Counted from the first letter of the stretch, positions 41,786 through 51,798 are shown. The stretch is DNA of 64,000 nt from Nocardiopsis mwathae (GCF_014201195.1 NZ_JACHDS010000001.1:4836001-4900000), one strand, 5' to 3'. Made by a program: numbers and translations. The notes: generated by a model not told the origin, from the letters alone.

Positions 41786-42782
41786 TCCGGATGTCGAACT
41801 TCAGTACGTTATGGACATCGCCAGCGGATTCTGGCGGGCGCGGGCGCTGTTCAGCGGCGTGGAACTCGGTCTGTTCACGCAGCTCGCCAAGGGACCCGCG
41901 ACTGAGACAGAGCTCAGTCAAGTCCTCGGGCTCCACCCGAGCGCAGCGAGGGACTTTTTCGACGCGCTTGTCGCCCTGGGCCTTTTGAACCGGAACGACG
42001 ACCGCTACGAGAATTCCCCAGCGGCTCACCGTTATCTCGACAAGGAGAAGGATTCCTACGTCGGAGGATTCTTCACCTTTATGAGCCACGCCCTCTACCC
42101 TGGGTGGCAGCGCCTCACCGAGCTTCTGCGCAGCGGCAGTCGCCAGGAAGGCGTCGACTCGTTCGATGACTGGTACCGCGATCTTGACCAGGTCCGCGGG
42201 TTCATGGACGCGATGGACAGCGTTTCGGCGCCGGTGACGCTCGAACTGATCGGGCGTTTCGACTGGGGGGCGTACGAGAGTTTCGCCGACCTCGGAGGAG
42301 CGCGCGGGAACCTCGCAGGGCACCTCGCGAAGGCCCATCCGCACCTGCGCGGCACCTGCTTGGATGTGCCAGCGCTCAGGCCGCTGTTCGACGAGCACAT
42401 GGCCAAGCTCGGTACCTCGGATCGCATCGGCTTTCAGGGCGCTGACTTCCGCAGTGACCCATTGCCCGAGGCTGATGTCCTCATCTTCGGTCACGTCCTG
42501 CACGACTGGGACGAGGAGACACGCATATTGCTGGTGAAGCGGGCTTTTGACGCGATCCGGCCAGGTGGGGCACTGCTCATTTATGAGGAGTTGCTCGATG
42601 ACGATCGCCGTGGCCCGGCACGGTCTCTGTTGATGAGCCTGAACATGAGGCTTGTCCGTAGCGGGGGTTCGGAGTACACCGTCGGCGAATGCCGCTCGTG
42701 GCTGAAGGCGGCAGGCTTCACCGGCATTTCAGTAGAGAACCTCACCGCGACGGAACGACTCGTCGTGGCGCGCAAGGCGTGA
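41772..42782 (+). CDS. O-methyltransferase (TcmO/DnrK family)
   Basis: A 336-residue SAM-dependent methyltransferase with an N-terminal dimerisation domain and a SAM-binding Rossmann domain. ADLGGARGNLAGHL (~175) is the glycine motif and FGHVLHDWDEET (~240) carries the catalytic His that is missing from the methyltransferase homologue at 33998. It likely methylates a phenolic hydroxyl of the polyketide. ATG at 41772 follows AGGAGGAAATCTGC. It is the last gene of the operon before an ISL3 insertion. Confidence 0.9.
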   Translation: MGSDDPDVELQYVMDIASGFWRARALFSGVELGLFTQLAKGPATETELSQVLGLHPSAARDFFDALVALGLLNRNDDRYENSPAAHRYLDKEKDSYVGGFFTFMSHALYPGWQRLTELLRSGSRQEGVDSFDDWYRDLDQVRGFMDAMDSVSAPVTLELIGRFDWGAYESFADLGGARGNLAGHLAKAHPHLRGTCLDVPALRPLFDEHMAKLGTSDRIGFQGADFRSDPLPEADVLIFGHVLHDWDEETRILLVKRAFDAIRPGGALLIYEELLDDDRRGPARSLLMSLNMRLVRSGGSEYTVGECRSWLKAAGFTGISVENLTATERLVVARKA

Positions 42783-42902
42783 CCTCAGGGCTACGTCCCA
42801 CTGGCTCGGCGTCGCCGACCGTGCATCAGGCGCGGCGTGAAGGCGCCGAGCCGCTGCAGTTTGGCGGGAGCGCTGCATGCTTTGGCAATGAGGGTGTGAA
42901 AT

Positions 42903-44642
42903 GGGATCTGGGATCTGGCCCATATTTCGTGACGGAAAACGGCCCCTTGTAGGGTCTGGCTTCGCCAGGATGTCCGACGTGTGCCGATCAGCACCTCGAC
43001 GTCTCCTCCCACACCTCGCCGGAGTCACCCTGGACCGCGTCGAGCAGACCCCCGACCTCATCCGACTCCACGCCCACCCCCGCGCCACCAACGCCGCGTG
43101 TCCGGCCTGCGGCAGCACATCCATCCGTGTACACAGCCGCTACCGGCGCAGACTCGCCGACACCGCCCTCGGCACCAGGAGAACCGTCATCGACCTGCAC
43201 GTCCGTCGGTTCTTCTGCGACACCCCTGCCTGTGAGAAGCGGACCTTCGCCGAGCAGATCACCGGCCTGACCACCCCGTATGCGCGTCGCACGCCCGTCC
43301 TGCGCCACGTGCTGGAGAAGATCGCCATCGACCTGGCCGACCGCCCTGGCGCCCGCCTGGCCCGTCTGCTCGGCCTGCTGATCGGACGCAGCACGATGCT
43401 GCGGCTGTCATGGTGCTGCCCGACCCGCCCGCCCCCACACCCCGTGTCCTGGGGGTCGACGACTTCGCGCTGCTGCGCGGCCATATCTACGGCACGATCC
43501 TCGTCGACTGCGACACCGGCGCCCCCATCGAGCTGCTGGACGGGCGCGAGGCCGAACCGCTGGCCTCCTGGCTGCGTGACCACCCGGGGGTGGAGGTGAT
43601 CTGCCGCGACCGCTCCGGCGCCTATGCCGAGGCCGCCCGCAGCGGAGCACCCCAGGCACGCCAAGTGGCCGACCGGTTCCATCTCTGGCAGAACCTCGGC
43701 AAGGCCGTCGAGCGCTGCGTGGCCGAACACCGCTCCTGCCTGCGCGAACCCGCCGTGCAGGTCGACGACCAGCCCGAAGCTCCCGAGGCCGATGAGGCGC
43801 CGGAGGCAGCACCGGGCGACACCGAGCCGCGCGGCCGGTTCGCCGACCGGACTCGCACCCGCCACGCGTTGGTCCACGAACTGCTGAATCAGGGCAACAG
43901 CCTGCGCGGCATCTCCATCCAGCTCGGCTGGAGCCGCCACACCGTCCAACCCTACGCCCGCGCCGCGACATGGGAGGAGATGGTGGACGGCAAGTGGGAG
44001 CAGCCCCGCTCCACCAAGCTGGACGCCTTCAAGCCCTACCTGCACCAGCGCGTGGAGGAGGGGTGCACCAACGCCGCCCGGCTTCACCGGGAGATCACCG
44101 AGCGGGGCTGTCGGGGAAGCTACAGCATCGTGCGTGACTACCTGGGGCCCTCGTGCACCGAACCCGCCCCGGCTCCACCTCCTCCTCCCACGGTTCGCCA
44201 GGTCACCGGTTGGCTCACCCGCCACCCCGCCACCTTGGACCAGGACGAGAAGCTGAAGCTGAAAGCGATCCTGGAACACTGCCCACAGCTGCACACCACC
44301 GCTGACCAGGTGCGCCGGTTCGGTGAGATGCTCACCGAGCTGCGCGGCCAGGAGCTTCCCGCCTGGATCGCCTCGGTGCAGGAGGAGGGACTGTCCGGCC
44401 TGCGCGGCTTCGCCTCCGGAGTGGAGGCCGACTTCGACGCCGTTCAGCAGGGCCTGACCAGTGATCACAACTCTGGTGCGGTCGAAGGGCGGGTGAACCA
44501 CCTCAAGACCGTCAAACGCCAGATGTACGGCCGAGCTGGGCTTCCGTTGCTCCGGAAGCGCGTGCTCTTGACGGCTTCCAGGTGAGGCCGCCGGGGCCGT
44601 TTCCGTCACGAAATATGGGCCAGATCCCAGATCCCAGATCCC
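42903..44642 (+). mobile_element. ISL3-family insertion sequence
   Basis: Long inverted ends: GGGATCTGGGATCTGGCCCA... at 42903 and its complement at the right end near 44642, which carries one extra GGATCT unit. About 1.74 kb with a single transposase gene. It lies between the methyltransferase gene and the terminator of the next operon, in an intergenic position, so it interrupts no gene. I found no clear target duplication. Confidence 0.88.
42970..44585 (+). pseudogene. ISL3-family transposase, one-base frameshift
   Basis: The N-terminal part (42970 to about 43410) has the zinc-ribbon CPACGSTSIRVHSRY and RRFFCDTPACEKRTFAEQ, typical of ISL3 transposases. The remainder (from 43410) has the DDE domain: VLGVDDFALLRGHIYGT, VICRDRSGAYAEAAR and the late SGAVEGRVNHLKTVKRQMYGRA. 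The two are out of frame near 43408; adding one base (CTG-[G]TC-ATG) would restore RLVMVLPDP. A single-base deletion, or sequencing error, is the simplest explanation. Confidence 0.8.
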
Positions 44643-44717
44643 GATCGCGGCAACATCGTAGCCAATGCTTCGGGAAACCCGAGAGCTGGCTCACTGGCGA
44701 GCCAGGGCACGAACATC

Positions 44718-44749
44718 GGAGAGCTGGCCTGCCCTCAGGCCAGCTCTCC
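44718..44749. terminator. Terminator hairpin after glycosyltransferase 2
   Basis: GGAGAGCTGGCCTG and CAGGCCAGCTCTCC form a perfect 14-bp stem with a four-base loop, 12 bp beyond the stop codon of the minus-strand glycosyltransferase gene. A second weaker hairpin (CTGGCTC...GAGCCAG) precedes it. Confidence 0.8.
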
Positions 44750-44760
44750 GGGGACGAAGA

Positions 44761-46044
44761 TCAGGCGTGGTGCTGAGCGGTGAGCCTCTCCAGGTCCGGG
44801 ACGATCTCATTGGGGCTCGGCATGGCCTGGAACTCCTTGTGCAGGGCATCGGCCCCTGATTGGAAGGACGGGTTCTCCAGTAGTCGCGTGAGCTTCTCCT
44901 TCACGTCAGCCGCCGAGAAGTCCTGGCTCGCGATGTCAGGACCGACAAGTCCCGCGCCACGGTCAGCCACGTATCGTGCGATATCCATCGACTGGCCGGT
45001 CGCGCGAGCGCCGATCAGCTGCGGCACCTTGTTCGCCACGGCGGCCGCGAAGGTGCCGCCGCTTCCGTGGTGAATGATCGCCGAGCAGGACGGCAGTAGC
45101 TGATTGAGCGGAACATAGTCGACCGTGCGTACGTTATCCGGAACGCGGTCTACTGAGGCCAGCTGGTCGGCATTGAGCGTCGCGACCATCTCGACGTCCA
45201 TATCGGCGACTATGCCGAGCAGCTCCGCCATCGGCAGCTGGCTCTCCTTGCTGAAGAACGCCCTGGTGCTGACGCCTAGGGTAAGGCACACGCGCGGGCG
45301 CTTCGGGTGCTCCTGCAACCATCCCGGAACCGCCTGTGCGCCCGTGTACGGGACCCGGCGGACCGAGACATAGTCCAGGTCGACGGGCAGTCTCATCTCA
45401 ATTGGCATCGGATCGACGCTCCACTGGCCGACCAGCAGATCCTCGTCAAAGGCGATGCCGAGTCGGCGCAGCGTCGGTTCCATCATGTCCGCCATGAGGT
45501 CCTCGTGCGGTTCCACTCCCTGCGTGTCCAGGAGCTCGAGGAACTTCGCCCGGGTCCATGCGAAGTAGTCGGGGCCCCAGAGCAGGCGGGCATGTGCGGC
45601 GCCACATGCGCGAGCTGCGATGGCACCGGCGAAGCACATCGGATCCCACAGCACCAGATCCGGTTTCCACGCACGGGCGAAGCGTATGAGCTCGTCGGTG
45701 AACGGTCGCTCCCCTGCGCCGGGCGTCTCTCTCGGGTAGTGCATCCAGAACGGCGACATCAGCATGCTCCGGATCACCTTCCACAGGCCCGCCTCCGCGG
45801 GATCGACCAGCGGATCGATGATGCGGTCCAGCCGCTCGTCGGCAACGCACCCATCGACCGCGGCGGTAAGGTCCACCCGGTCACCGAGTGCCACCGCCGT
45901 CAGGCCCGCATCGGTGATCGTGCCCGCCATGTCCGGATGACCGGCGACGCGCACGTCGTGCCCCGCGCCCTGAAGGGCCCACGCCAGTGGCACGAACGGG
46001 TGCAGGTGTGTCGGCGAGGGCATTATCGCGAACAGAACTCGCAT
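44761..46044 (-). CDS. Activator-type glycosyltransferase 2
   Basis: A 427-residue GT-B enzyme of the same clade as the one at 9113 (MRVLFAIMPSPTHLHPFVPLAWALQGAGHDVRVAG at the start, and CSAIIHHGSGGTFAAAVANKVPQLI in the donor domain). It should transfer a TDP-deoxysugar to the polyketide. No P450-like helper is encoded next to it; the helper at 10443 is the only one in the window. ATG with GGAGG eight bases upstream. It is the last gene of the minus-strand block that includes the MFS exporter, with a 227-bp gap between them. Confidence 0.9.
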   Translation of the reverse strand: MRVLFAIMPSPTHLHPFVPLAWALQGAGHDVRVAGHPDMAGTITDAGLTAVALGDRVDLTAAVDGCVADERLDRIIDPLVDPAEAGLWKVIRSMLMSPFWMHYPRETPGAGERPFTDELIRFARAWKPDLVLWDPMCFAGAIAARACGAAHARLLWGPDYFAWTRAKFLELLDTQGVEPHEDLMADMMEPTLRRLGIAFDEDLLVGQWSVDPMPIEMRLPVDLDYVSVRRVPYTGAQAVPGWLQEHPKRPRVCLTLGVSTRAFFSKESQLPMAELLGIVADMDVEMVATLNADQLASVDRVPDNVRTVDYVPLNQLLPSCSAIIHHGSGGTFAAAVANKVPQLIGARATGQSMDIARYVADRGAGLVGPDIASQDFSAADVKEKLTRLLENPSFQSGADALHKEFQAMPSPNEIVPDLERLTAQHHA

Positions 46045-46271
46045 GAACGTCCTCCATTCATGATTTGCTGGACTGTGATTCCATTTTCCGCTGTTTTACG
46101 CGAGCATTTCAAAGTGCTATGCGAGAGTGGATTTCTCTAGAAAATTTTTAGTTAATCCCTATTGGAGTGTGAGAAAATTTGCACCCTGTGTTGCTCAGAC
46201 TTATTGTGGAAACGGATGCGTCGGCGGGCCCCCGACGCATCCGTCGTTGTAGTTCGATCGGCCGGAAGCTG
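46045..46271 (-). promoter_or_regulatory. AT-rich leader of glycosyltransferase 2
   Basis: The block 46060-46200 has an unusually low GC content for this window, with CTAGAAAATTTTTAGTTAAT around 46137-46156. It is the likely promoter of the glycosyltransferase gene. I cannot define -10/-35 boxes confidently and see no gene. Confidence 0.35.
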
Positions 46272-47744
46272 TCAGTGCACCTTAGTGGGCTTCTCGTTGA
46301 GGGACGTCTTGGTGGGGACAGGGCTGCGGATGCAAAACGCCGCGATCAGAGCCACCACGAGTGTGAGCGCCGCGGTGGCCAGGTAGACGGCGCTCACACC
46401 ATGGGCGGCCGCTGCGTGCAAGATGGTCGGCGTGTCGTGCAGTCCGCTGGTGAGGGCGCGGGCGCCCGCGCCGGGGTCGCTGACCTTGCCGGTGAGCTCG
46501 TCGCGGATGGTGGTGGCGAAGACTAGACCCAAGATCGCCACGCCGAGCGCCTGGCCGAGTTGCCGGAAGGTGGCCAAGGCGCCGGAGCCCATGCCGGCCC
46601 GCTCGGGCGGGACGGAAGCGAAGACCGCGGATGTGGTGACGGGCATACCGACGCCGACACCGGCGCCCATAACCAGGAGGCCTGGAGCGAGGGCGGTCCA
46701 GTCGGCGTCGCCATGGACTAGCACGCCGTTGAGCGCCGCGCCCCCGCCGATGAGGACAAGTGACAGGGGGATGGTCACCCTGGGGGAGACACCGTGGAGA
46801 CTGCGCCCGGTGAGCGTGGAGGACACAAAGGTGGCCACCGCCAGTGGGAGCAGTGCCAGCCCGGCCGTGATGGGCGTGAGCCCGAGCGCCGACTGCAGCC
46901 ACAGCGAGGTGAAGACCAGGCAGGCGAAACCCCAGGCGGAGGCGACGGCGGTCAGCATTATGGCAAGGAAGGAGGGGTTGCGTATCAGTGCCAGGTCGAG
47001 CATGGGGTGGGACTGCTTCCGCTCGACGACGGCGAAAACCACCAAGGCCACGACGGCCAGAGCGAGCATGCCCAGGGTAGAGGGGGAGGACCAGCCATTC
47101 TCGCCGACCTGGATCAGTGCGTAGGTCAGCGTGGCCGAGCAGATCGCGAACGACGCGATGCCCGGGATGTCGATCCGGGCCTGCTCGGGCTGCTGGGACT
47201 CTTTGATGAAGGCCATGGTCAGCACGAATGTCAGTACGCTGATGGGAACGTTGACGTAGAAGATGGCACGCCAGCTCATGCCCTGGGTGAGCAGTCCACC
47301 GAAGATTGGGCCGACGGCCGCGGCGACGCCGATGACCGCGGACCACACACCCATAGCGGTGCCGCGGTCCCTGCCGCTGTATGTGGTGCCGAGCAGGGCC
47401 ATGCTGGTGACGAACATGGCCGCACCACCGATCCCCTGAATCCCGCGGGCGGTGATCAGCACGGCTGGGTTGGGCGCGAGGCCGCACAGCAGTGAGGCCG
47501 CACCGAAGATGGCCACCGAGAAGAGATAGATCTTGCGTCGCCCGAACAGGTCACCGATCGAGCCCGCACTCAGGGTCAGAGCGGCTAGTACGAGGGTGTA
47601 GATGTTCAAGACCCATTGCAGGCTCGTCAGAGATGCGTGCAGTCCCTCAGCGATATCGGGCAGGGCAACGGTCACCACCGTGGTGTCGACGATGAGCATG
47701 AACGACCCCAGACACACCGCCGCAAGGGGCCACCACTTGCGCAT
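46272..47744 (-). CDS. MFS drug exporter, DHA2 (14-helix) family
   Basis: A 490-residue proton-driven antiporter of the EmrB/QacA group with 14 hydrophobic segments. The loop motif GDLFGRRKIYLFSVAIFGAASLL (motif A region, ~65-85) and the motif C region AAVGPIFGGLLTQGMSWRAIFYVNVP (~145-170) are clear. TcmA, the tetracenomycin exporter, belongs to this family. By position it is the likely exporter and self-protection protein for the pathway. ATG start with AAAGGA. Its promoter lies in the gap upstream, next to the Lrp-type regulator, which may control it. Confidence 0.92.
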   Translation of the reverse strand: MRKWWPLAAVCLGSFMLIVDTTVVTVALPDIAEGLHASLTSLQWVLNIYTLVLAALTLSAGSIGDLFGRRKIYLFSVAIFGAASLLCGLAPNPAVLITARGIQGIGGAAMFVTSMALLGTTYSGRDRGTAMGVWSAVIGVAAAVGPIFGGLLTQGMSWRAIFYVNVPISVLTFVLTMAFIKESQQPEQARIDIPGIASFAICSATLTYALIQVGENGWSSPSTLGMLALAVVALVVFAVVERKQSHPMLDLALIRNPSFLAIMLTAVASAWGFACLVFTSLWLQSALGLTPITAGLALLPLAVATFVSSTLTGRSLHGVSPRVTIPLSLVLIGGGAALNGVLVHGDADWTALAPGLLVMGAGVGVGMPVTTSAVFASVPPERAGMGSGALATFRQLGQALGVAILGLVFATTIRDELTGKVSDPGAGARALTSGLHDTPTILHAAAAHGVSAVYLATAALTLVVALIAAFCIRSPVPTKTSLNEKPTKVH

Positions 47745-47864
47745 GAGAAGTCCTTTCGTCCTATGTCTTCCATCGCAGGATCGGACTGGGAGCCCGTGAG
47801 GAACCAGCCAAAGGCCGCATTTTGACGAGTATCTGCACTGATAGCTACCACAGGACGAATATCA

Positions 47865-48944
47865 TCATCCGCTGCTGGGCGGTCCGCCGCGCGTTGTAGA
47901 GGCCGCGACGTTGCTGGGACGTCCGGTGGTCGGGCGTCCACGCGCAGCCGACCAGTAGGAGGACGTCGGGCGGACCGCGCTCGGTTGGATGGAGCCGGCA
48001 CGCTTGACGGTGCGGTCGACCGTCGCTGTCTCCAGGCTGCGGACGGCGTCCAGCGCTCCGATCCGCTCTGTCAGATAGCGGTACAGATCCCGGGCATCAC
48101 GGCAGATCACCGAGGCCATCAGGTTGGTGGGGCCCGTAGTGACGGCGGCGAAGGAGATCTCCGGGTGCTCAGCGAGGGATCGCGCTACTGAGGCCAGAGC
48201 GGAGGGCTGCACCGACATCCACAGCCGGGCCTCAGCGTGGTACCCGAGCGCCGATACCGGGAGGTCGACCTCGTAGGACAGGATCCCGGTGCGCCGCAGC
48301 AGCATCAGGCGCCGTTTCACGGTCGACTCTGACCAGCCCGTCGCGTCCGCCAGTTCGCCGTAGCCCGCGCGTCCGTCCTGGGACAGGACCTCTAGCAGTG
48401 CATGGTCTTCCTCGGAGAGGGTGACCGAGCCTTCGTCCTGATCGACGGGCTCCGGGCGTATCACCTCGGCCTGCTCCGCGGTGAGCGCGACCAGTCCGGA
48501 CCAGCCGCGCGGGCTGGCGAACCCCTGCAGCATCGAGTGCGCGGTCACCGACACCACACGGTTGGTGCGAGAAAGTCTCTGCAGCAGGAGGGTGTCCTCA
48601 TCCCCCTGGAAACGGGCCTGAGTACTGCAGATGACCTCGGTTCCTCCCGAGAGCAGATGCACCCAGAATGTGTCGTTGCGGCGCGCGAGGGCGGTGGCGA
48701 TTGCCTCGGACACGTCCGGTGTGCACTGCAGCCGGATGGTCCAAGCGGTGTACCCCAGGCGCGCGAGGTTGACCGACCCGACCACCCTCAGCAGACCGGC
48801 CGTGCGCAGCCGCCGGTAGCGTCGCGCGACGGTGCTGTCAGAGGTGCCGAGCACCCCGGCGATCTTGTTGAACGGAACTCTGCCATCAATCTGAAGCGCG
48901 TGCACCAGTTTGCGGTCGACCTGATCGAACGTGGCGATATCCAT
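47865..48944 (-). CDS. Double-domain Lrp/AsnC-family regulator
   Basis: A 359-residue protein with two Lrp units fused in tandem. Unit one has a helix-turn-helix at residues 5-60 (DRKLVHALQIDGRVPFNKIAGVLGTSDSTVARR) and a ligand (RAM) domain to ~145. Unit two has its helix-turn-helix at ~180-230 (LLEVLSQDGRAGYGELADATGWSESTVKRR) and a RAM domain after it. Normal Lrp is ~150 residues, so this is a fused pseudo-dimer. It is directly upstream of the exporter on the same strand. Control of export or of the pathway in response to an amino acid is an attractive but untested idea. Confidence 0.87.
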   Translation of the reverse strand: MDIATFDQVDRKLVHALQIDGRVPFNKIAGVLGTSDSTVARRYRRLRTAGLLRVVGSVNLARLGYTAWTIRLQCTPDVSEAIATALARRNDTFWVHLLSGGTEVICSTQARFQGDEDTLLLQRLSRTNRVVSVTAHSMLQGFASPRGWSGLVALTAEQAEVIRPEPVDQDEGSVTLSEEDHALLEVLSQDGRAGYGELADATGWSESTVKRRLMLLRRTGILSYEVDLPVSALGYHAEARLWMSVQPSALASVARSLAEHPEISFAAVTTGPTNLMASVICRDARDLYRYLTERIGALDAVRSLETATVDRTVKRAGSIQPSAVRPTSSYWSAARGRPTTGRPSNVAASTTRGGPPSSG

Positions 48945-49076
48945 CCCTTAAGGCTAGTTCGGCGGCGGATTCTCGCGCATCTACCCTAACCTCCGCCGGA
49001 GGATGTCCTTGGGACCCTCCGGCAGCTCATGCGAGCGCCATACTGCTTGTATAGGTGCCGGAGGCTCGCTCGACCG

Positions 49077-49847
49077 CTAGATTCCGAGCCCCAGGCACAT
49101 TCCCCCCGTGGCATCGACCACGTGGCCGGTGACCCAGCGCGCGTCGTCGGAAGCCAGGAAGGCGACAATGTCAGAGATGTCGGCGGGATCACCGATACGG
49201 CCGAGCGCCGTCGCCGCAGCGACGCCTGCCATGACCTCAGGATTCCGCCGCAGCATGGCGATCATGTCCGTGTCGGTGACGCCTGCCGCCACAGAGTTCA
49301 CGGTGATGTTCCGGGCACCAAGGCTGTGGGCGAGTGTCCGTCCCAAGATGTCCAGGGCGCCCTTGGCCATCCCGTAGACAAGCTCGTGGGACACAGCGAT
49401 TCTGGTCACCGAAGAACTGATGTTGATGACGCGACCTCCGTCATTTATCAGGGGGAGCGCGCGCTGGATGATGAAGAATGGTGCCCGGACGTTAACGGCG
49501 AAGACGTGATCGAATTCCTCCCGTGTAGCACTCTCGATCGACCCGGTGTGCCCGATGGCGGCGTTGTTGACCAGGATGTCGAGTGGACGACCGTCCAGCC
49601 CCTCTGCCAGCCCGCTGAACAGCGTTTCGACTTCATCGTCACTCTCCAAGCCGAACTCAGCCCGCACGAGGAAGGCCCGGCCATTGGCCGCCTCGATGGA
49701 CGCCAAGGTCGCCTCCGCCGCGGCGTCGTTGGTCGCGTAGTGCACGGCGACCAAGGCGCCGTCTGCGGCGAGACGTCGGGCGATGGCTCTCCCGATGCCC
49801 CGCGAGGCTCCGGTCACCAGCGCGGCTTTCCCGGTCAGGTTCCCCAT
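49077..49847 (-). CDS. Short-chain dehydrogenase/ketoreductase
   Basis: A 256-residue classical SDR with the cofactor motif TGASRGIG (~11-18), NNAA (~90), the catalytic Ser in INISSSVTR and YGMAK (~155-159). Similar SDRs in aromatic polyketide clusters reduce a ring ketone. The protein is closer to general 3-oxoacyl reductases than to ActIII by eye, so regiochemistry is unknown. It faces the FAD monooxygenase gene divergently. ATG with AAGGAGTTCAGG upstream. Confidence 0.87.
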   Translation of the reverse strand: MGNLTGKAALVTGASRGIGRAIARRLAADGALVAVHYATNDAAAEATLASIEAANGRAFLVRAEFGLESDDEVETLFSGLAEGLDGRPLDILVNNAAIGHTGSIESATREEFDHVFAVNVRAPFFIIQRALPLINDGGRVINISSSVTRIAVSHELVYGMAKGALDILGRTLAHSLGARNITVNSVAAGVTDTDMIAMLRRNPEVMAGVAAATALGRIGDPADISDIVAFLASDDARWVTGHVVDATGGMCLGLGI

Positions 49848-50089
49848 CCTGAACTCCTTGCGGGGGTCCGTGAAGTGAATCGCCTCAGTCTCTGCGTGCG
49901 GGCCAAAGGCCCGCTGAACGGTCTCTGAAGCCGGCCGGAAGCAGAGCGGGAGTCCATCGGCCTCACTGGGTCGACCTCACAGTGACGTGCCGGTTCATCT
50001 GATCTTCAGCGGGTTTGGAGAGACAGACGCGATTCTTTTCGGAGCCTTCCCCAAAAAGCGTCTTCGAGCAGCAGCGGATGGGAATAGCC
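49848..50089. promoter_or_regulatory. Divergent promoter region, ketoreductase/hydroxylase
   Basis: A 242-bp gap between two divergent biosynthetic genes. It contains a perfect short stem-loop GCGGGCC-AAA-GGCCCGC at 49898-49914. No gene is visible apart from a 5' extension of the hydroxylase frame. Confidence 0.35.
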
Positions 50090-51736
50090 ATGCTTGATGT
50101 TCAGGTCCCTGTTCTGGTGGTGGGCGGTGGTCTCTCCGGCCTCGCCGCCGCCCTGTTCCTTAGACAACAGGGAATCGAATGCCACGTGGTCGAGCGCAAT
50201 ACGACCGTCTCCCAGATGCTGCGCTCCACCCATGTGAGTCCGCGCACCATGGAATTGTTCCGCACCCTGGGGATCGAACATAGGCTACGCGAGGTCGCGG
50301 AGAGATTCGTCCTCGGTAAGCGCTGGGCTGACCAGGACCTTCCACCGCATCATCTTCCGCGGGTCATCCTCAGGGCCAAGTCGCTGGCTGACGTCGTCAA
50401 GGGTGATGCCGTCGTCATGGCGGAAGGCGAGAACGACTTCCATGACATCGGCCCGGCAGAGGCGGTCTGGTGTGGCCAGGACAAGGTCGAGCCGATCATG
50501 CGGGACGAGGCCCTTCGTCGTGGTGCGCGGATCAGCTTCAACACCGAGATGGTGTCATTCACGCAGGACGAGGACGGGGTCAGCGTGGTCGTCCAAGACC
50601 GTGCCACCGGTGAGCGCCAGACGATCCGCGCACGTTACGTGATCGCCGCGGACGGGGCACACAGCCCCATTCGCAAGCAGCTGGGTATCGAGCGCAGGGG
50701 CCACGGCACCCTTGGCCACGTACTCAATGTCCTCTTCGAAGCGGACATCGAGCAGATACTCGAAGGTCGGCGCTTCATGATTCTTTATCTGACGAATCGC
50801 GCTGCCCCCGGCATGCTGTTCAAAGTCGACGACCACAGGTGGATCTACGGGATATTCGGCGACCCCGAGATGCTCGACGCCGACCGGCTCACGCCCGGCG
50901 AATGCGCGGACCTGGTCCGCACAGCGGCAGGAGAACCCGACCTGCGGGTGGACGTCCACGAGGCCAAGGGGTGGTGGATCGGGCACGGCATTGCCGATTC
51001 CTACCGATCAGGCCGGATCTTCCTCATTGGCGACGCATGCCATGTGCTTCCGCCCACCGGCGGATTCGGTGCCAACCTGGGCGTCCAAGACGCGGGCAAC
51101 CTCGCCTGGAAGCTAGCCGCGGTCCTGCATGGCTGGGGGGGTGAGGAGCTACTCGACACCTACGAGGCCGAACGCCGCCCCATCGGCAAGGAGACCATCG
51201 ACCAGGCGTGGATGCGGCACATGCGCTGGAGCGCCCCACAGGACACCACCGAACACGACGAGCGTGACCAGACGATCGTCACTACCGCGTACCGCTACTC
51301 CTCACCGGCGGTCATCGGACCGGATTACGGCGAGGCCCTCGGTCATGACCTAGCCATCGACGGACGGCCGGGTATGCGGGTGCCGCACGCGTGGCTGACG
51401 CTCGACGGCGTCAGGACCTCGTCCATCGATGTGGCCAGCGAGACATTTGTCCTGTTCGCGGCGGAAGAGGGAGACGAGTGGGTCGTCGCGGCGGGCGCCG
51501 CCGCCGGCCGGCTGGGGATTCCTTTGCGTGTGCACCGAGTGGGCCCGCGAGGCGACCTGCTCGACCCGCAGGACGAGTTCCGCAAGGCGAGCGGCATCAC
51601 TCCGCGCGGCGCCCTGCTTGTGCGGCCTGACGGATTCGTGGCATGGCGGGCCGAAGACCTCGACGCCGATGCCGATCGGATTCTCGACGATGCCTTCGCA
51701 AAAATCACGGCGTGCGGCCGTTCCGTTCGCTCGTGA
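50090..51736 (+). CDS. FAD-dependent aromatic hydroxylase (TcmG/PgaE class)
   Basis: A 548-residue class A flavoprotein monooxygenase. The FAD-binding motif VLVVGGGLSGLAAALFLRQQG is at the N-terminus, the NADPH/FAD motif GDACHVLPPTGGFGANLGVQDAGNLAW near residue 310, and a C-terminal thioredoxin-like domain (~420-540) as in phenol hydroxylases, TcmG and PgaE. It should hydroxylate an aromatic or quinone ring using NAD(P)H and oxygen. ATG 50090 fits the family start; upstream in-frame Met codons at 50078 and earlier have weaker support. It is first of three plus-strand genes ending at 53098. Confidence 0.9.
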   Translation: MLDVQVPVLVVGGGLSGLAAALFLRQQGIECHVVERNTTVSQMLRSTHVSPRTMELFRTLGIEHRLREVAERFVLGKRWADQDLPPHHLPRVILRAKSLADVVKGDAVVMAEGENDFHDIGPAEAVWCGQDKVEPIMRDEALRRGARISFNTEMVSFTQDEDGVSVVVQDRATGERQTIRARYVIAADGAHSPIRKQLGIERRGHGTLGHVLNVLFEADIEQILEGRRFMILYLTNRAAPGMLFKVDDHRWIYGIFGDPEMLDADRLTPGECADLVRTAAGEPDLRVDVHEAKGWWIGHGIADSYRSGRIFLIGDACHVLPPTGGFGANLGVQDAGNLAWKLAAVLHGWGGEELLDTYEAERRPIGKETIDQAWMRHMRWSAPQDTTEHDERDQTIVTTAYRYSSPAVIGPDYGEALGHDLAIDGRPGMRVPHAWLTLDGVRTSSIDVASETFVLFAAEEGDEWVVAAGAAAGRLGIPLRVHRVGPRGDLLDPQDEFRKASGITPRGALLVRPDGFVAWRAEDLDADADRILDDAFAKITACGRSVRS

Positions 51737-51798
51737 TCCGTCCGTGCCCGCGCAGGCCGAGCTCGAACCACCTACCGAACGACGAGGAGCTCCCCGAA

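Noticed and set aside
33722-42782. Spore-pigment (whiE) cluster
   Set aside because: The core order is similar, but the adenylation set, glycosyltransferases, two sugar operons, SARP with TTA codons and exporter fit a secreted glycosylated metabolite better.
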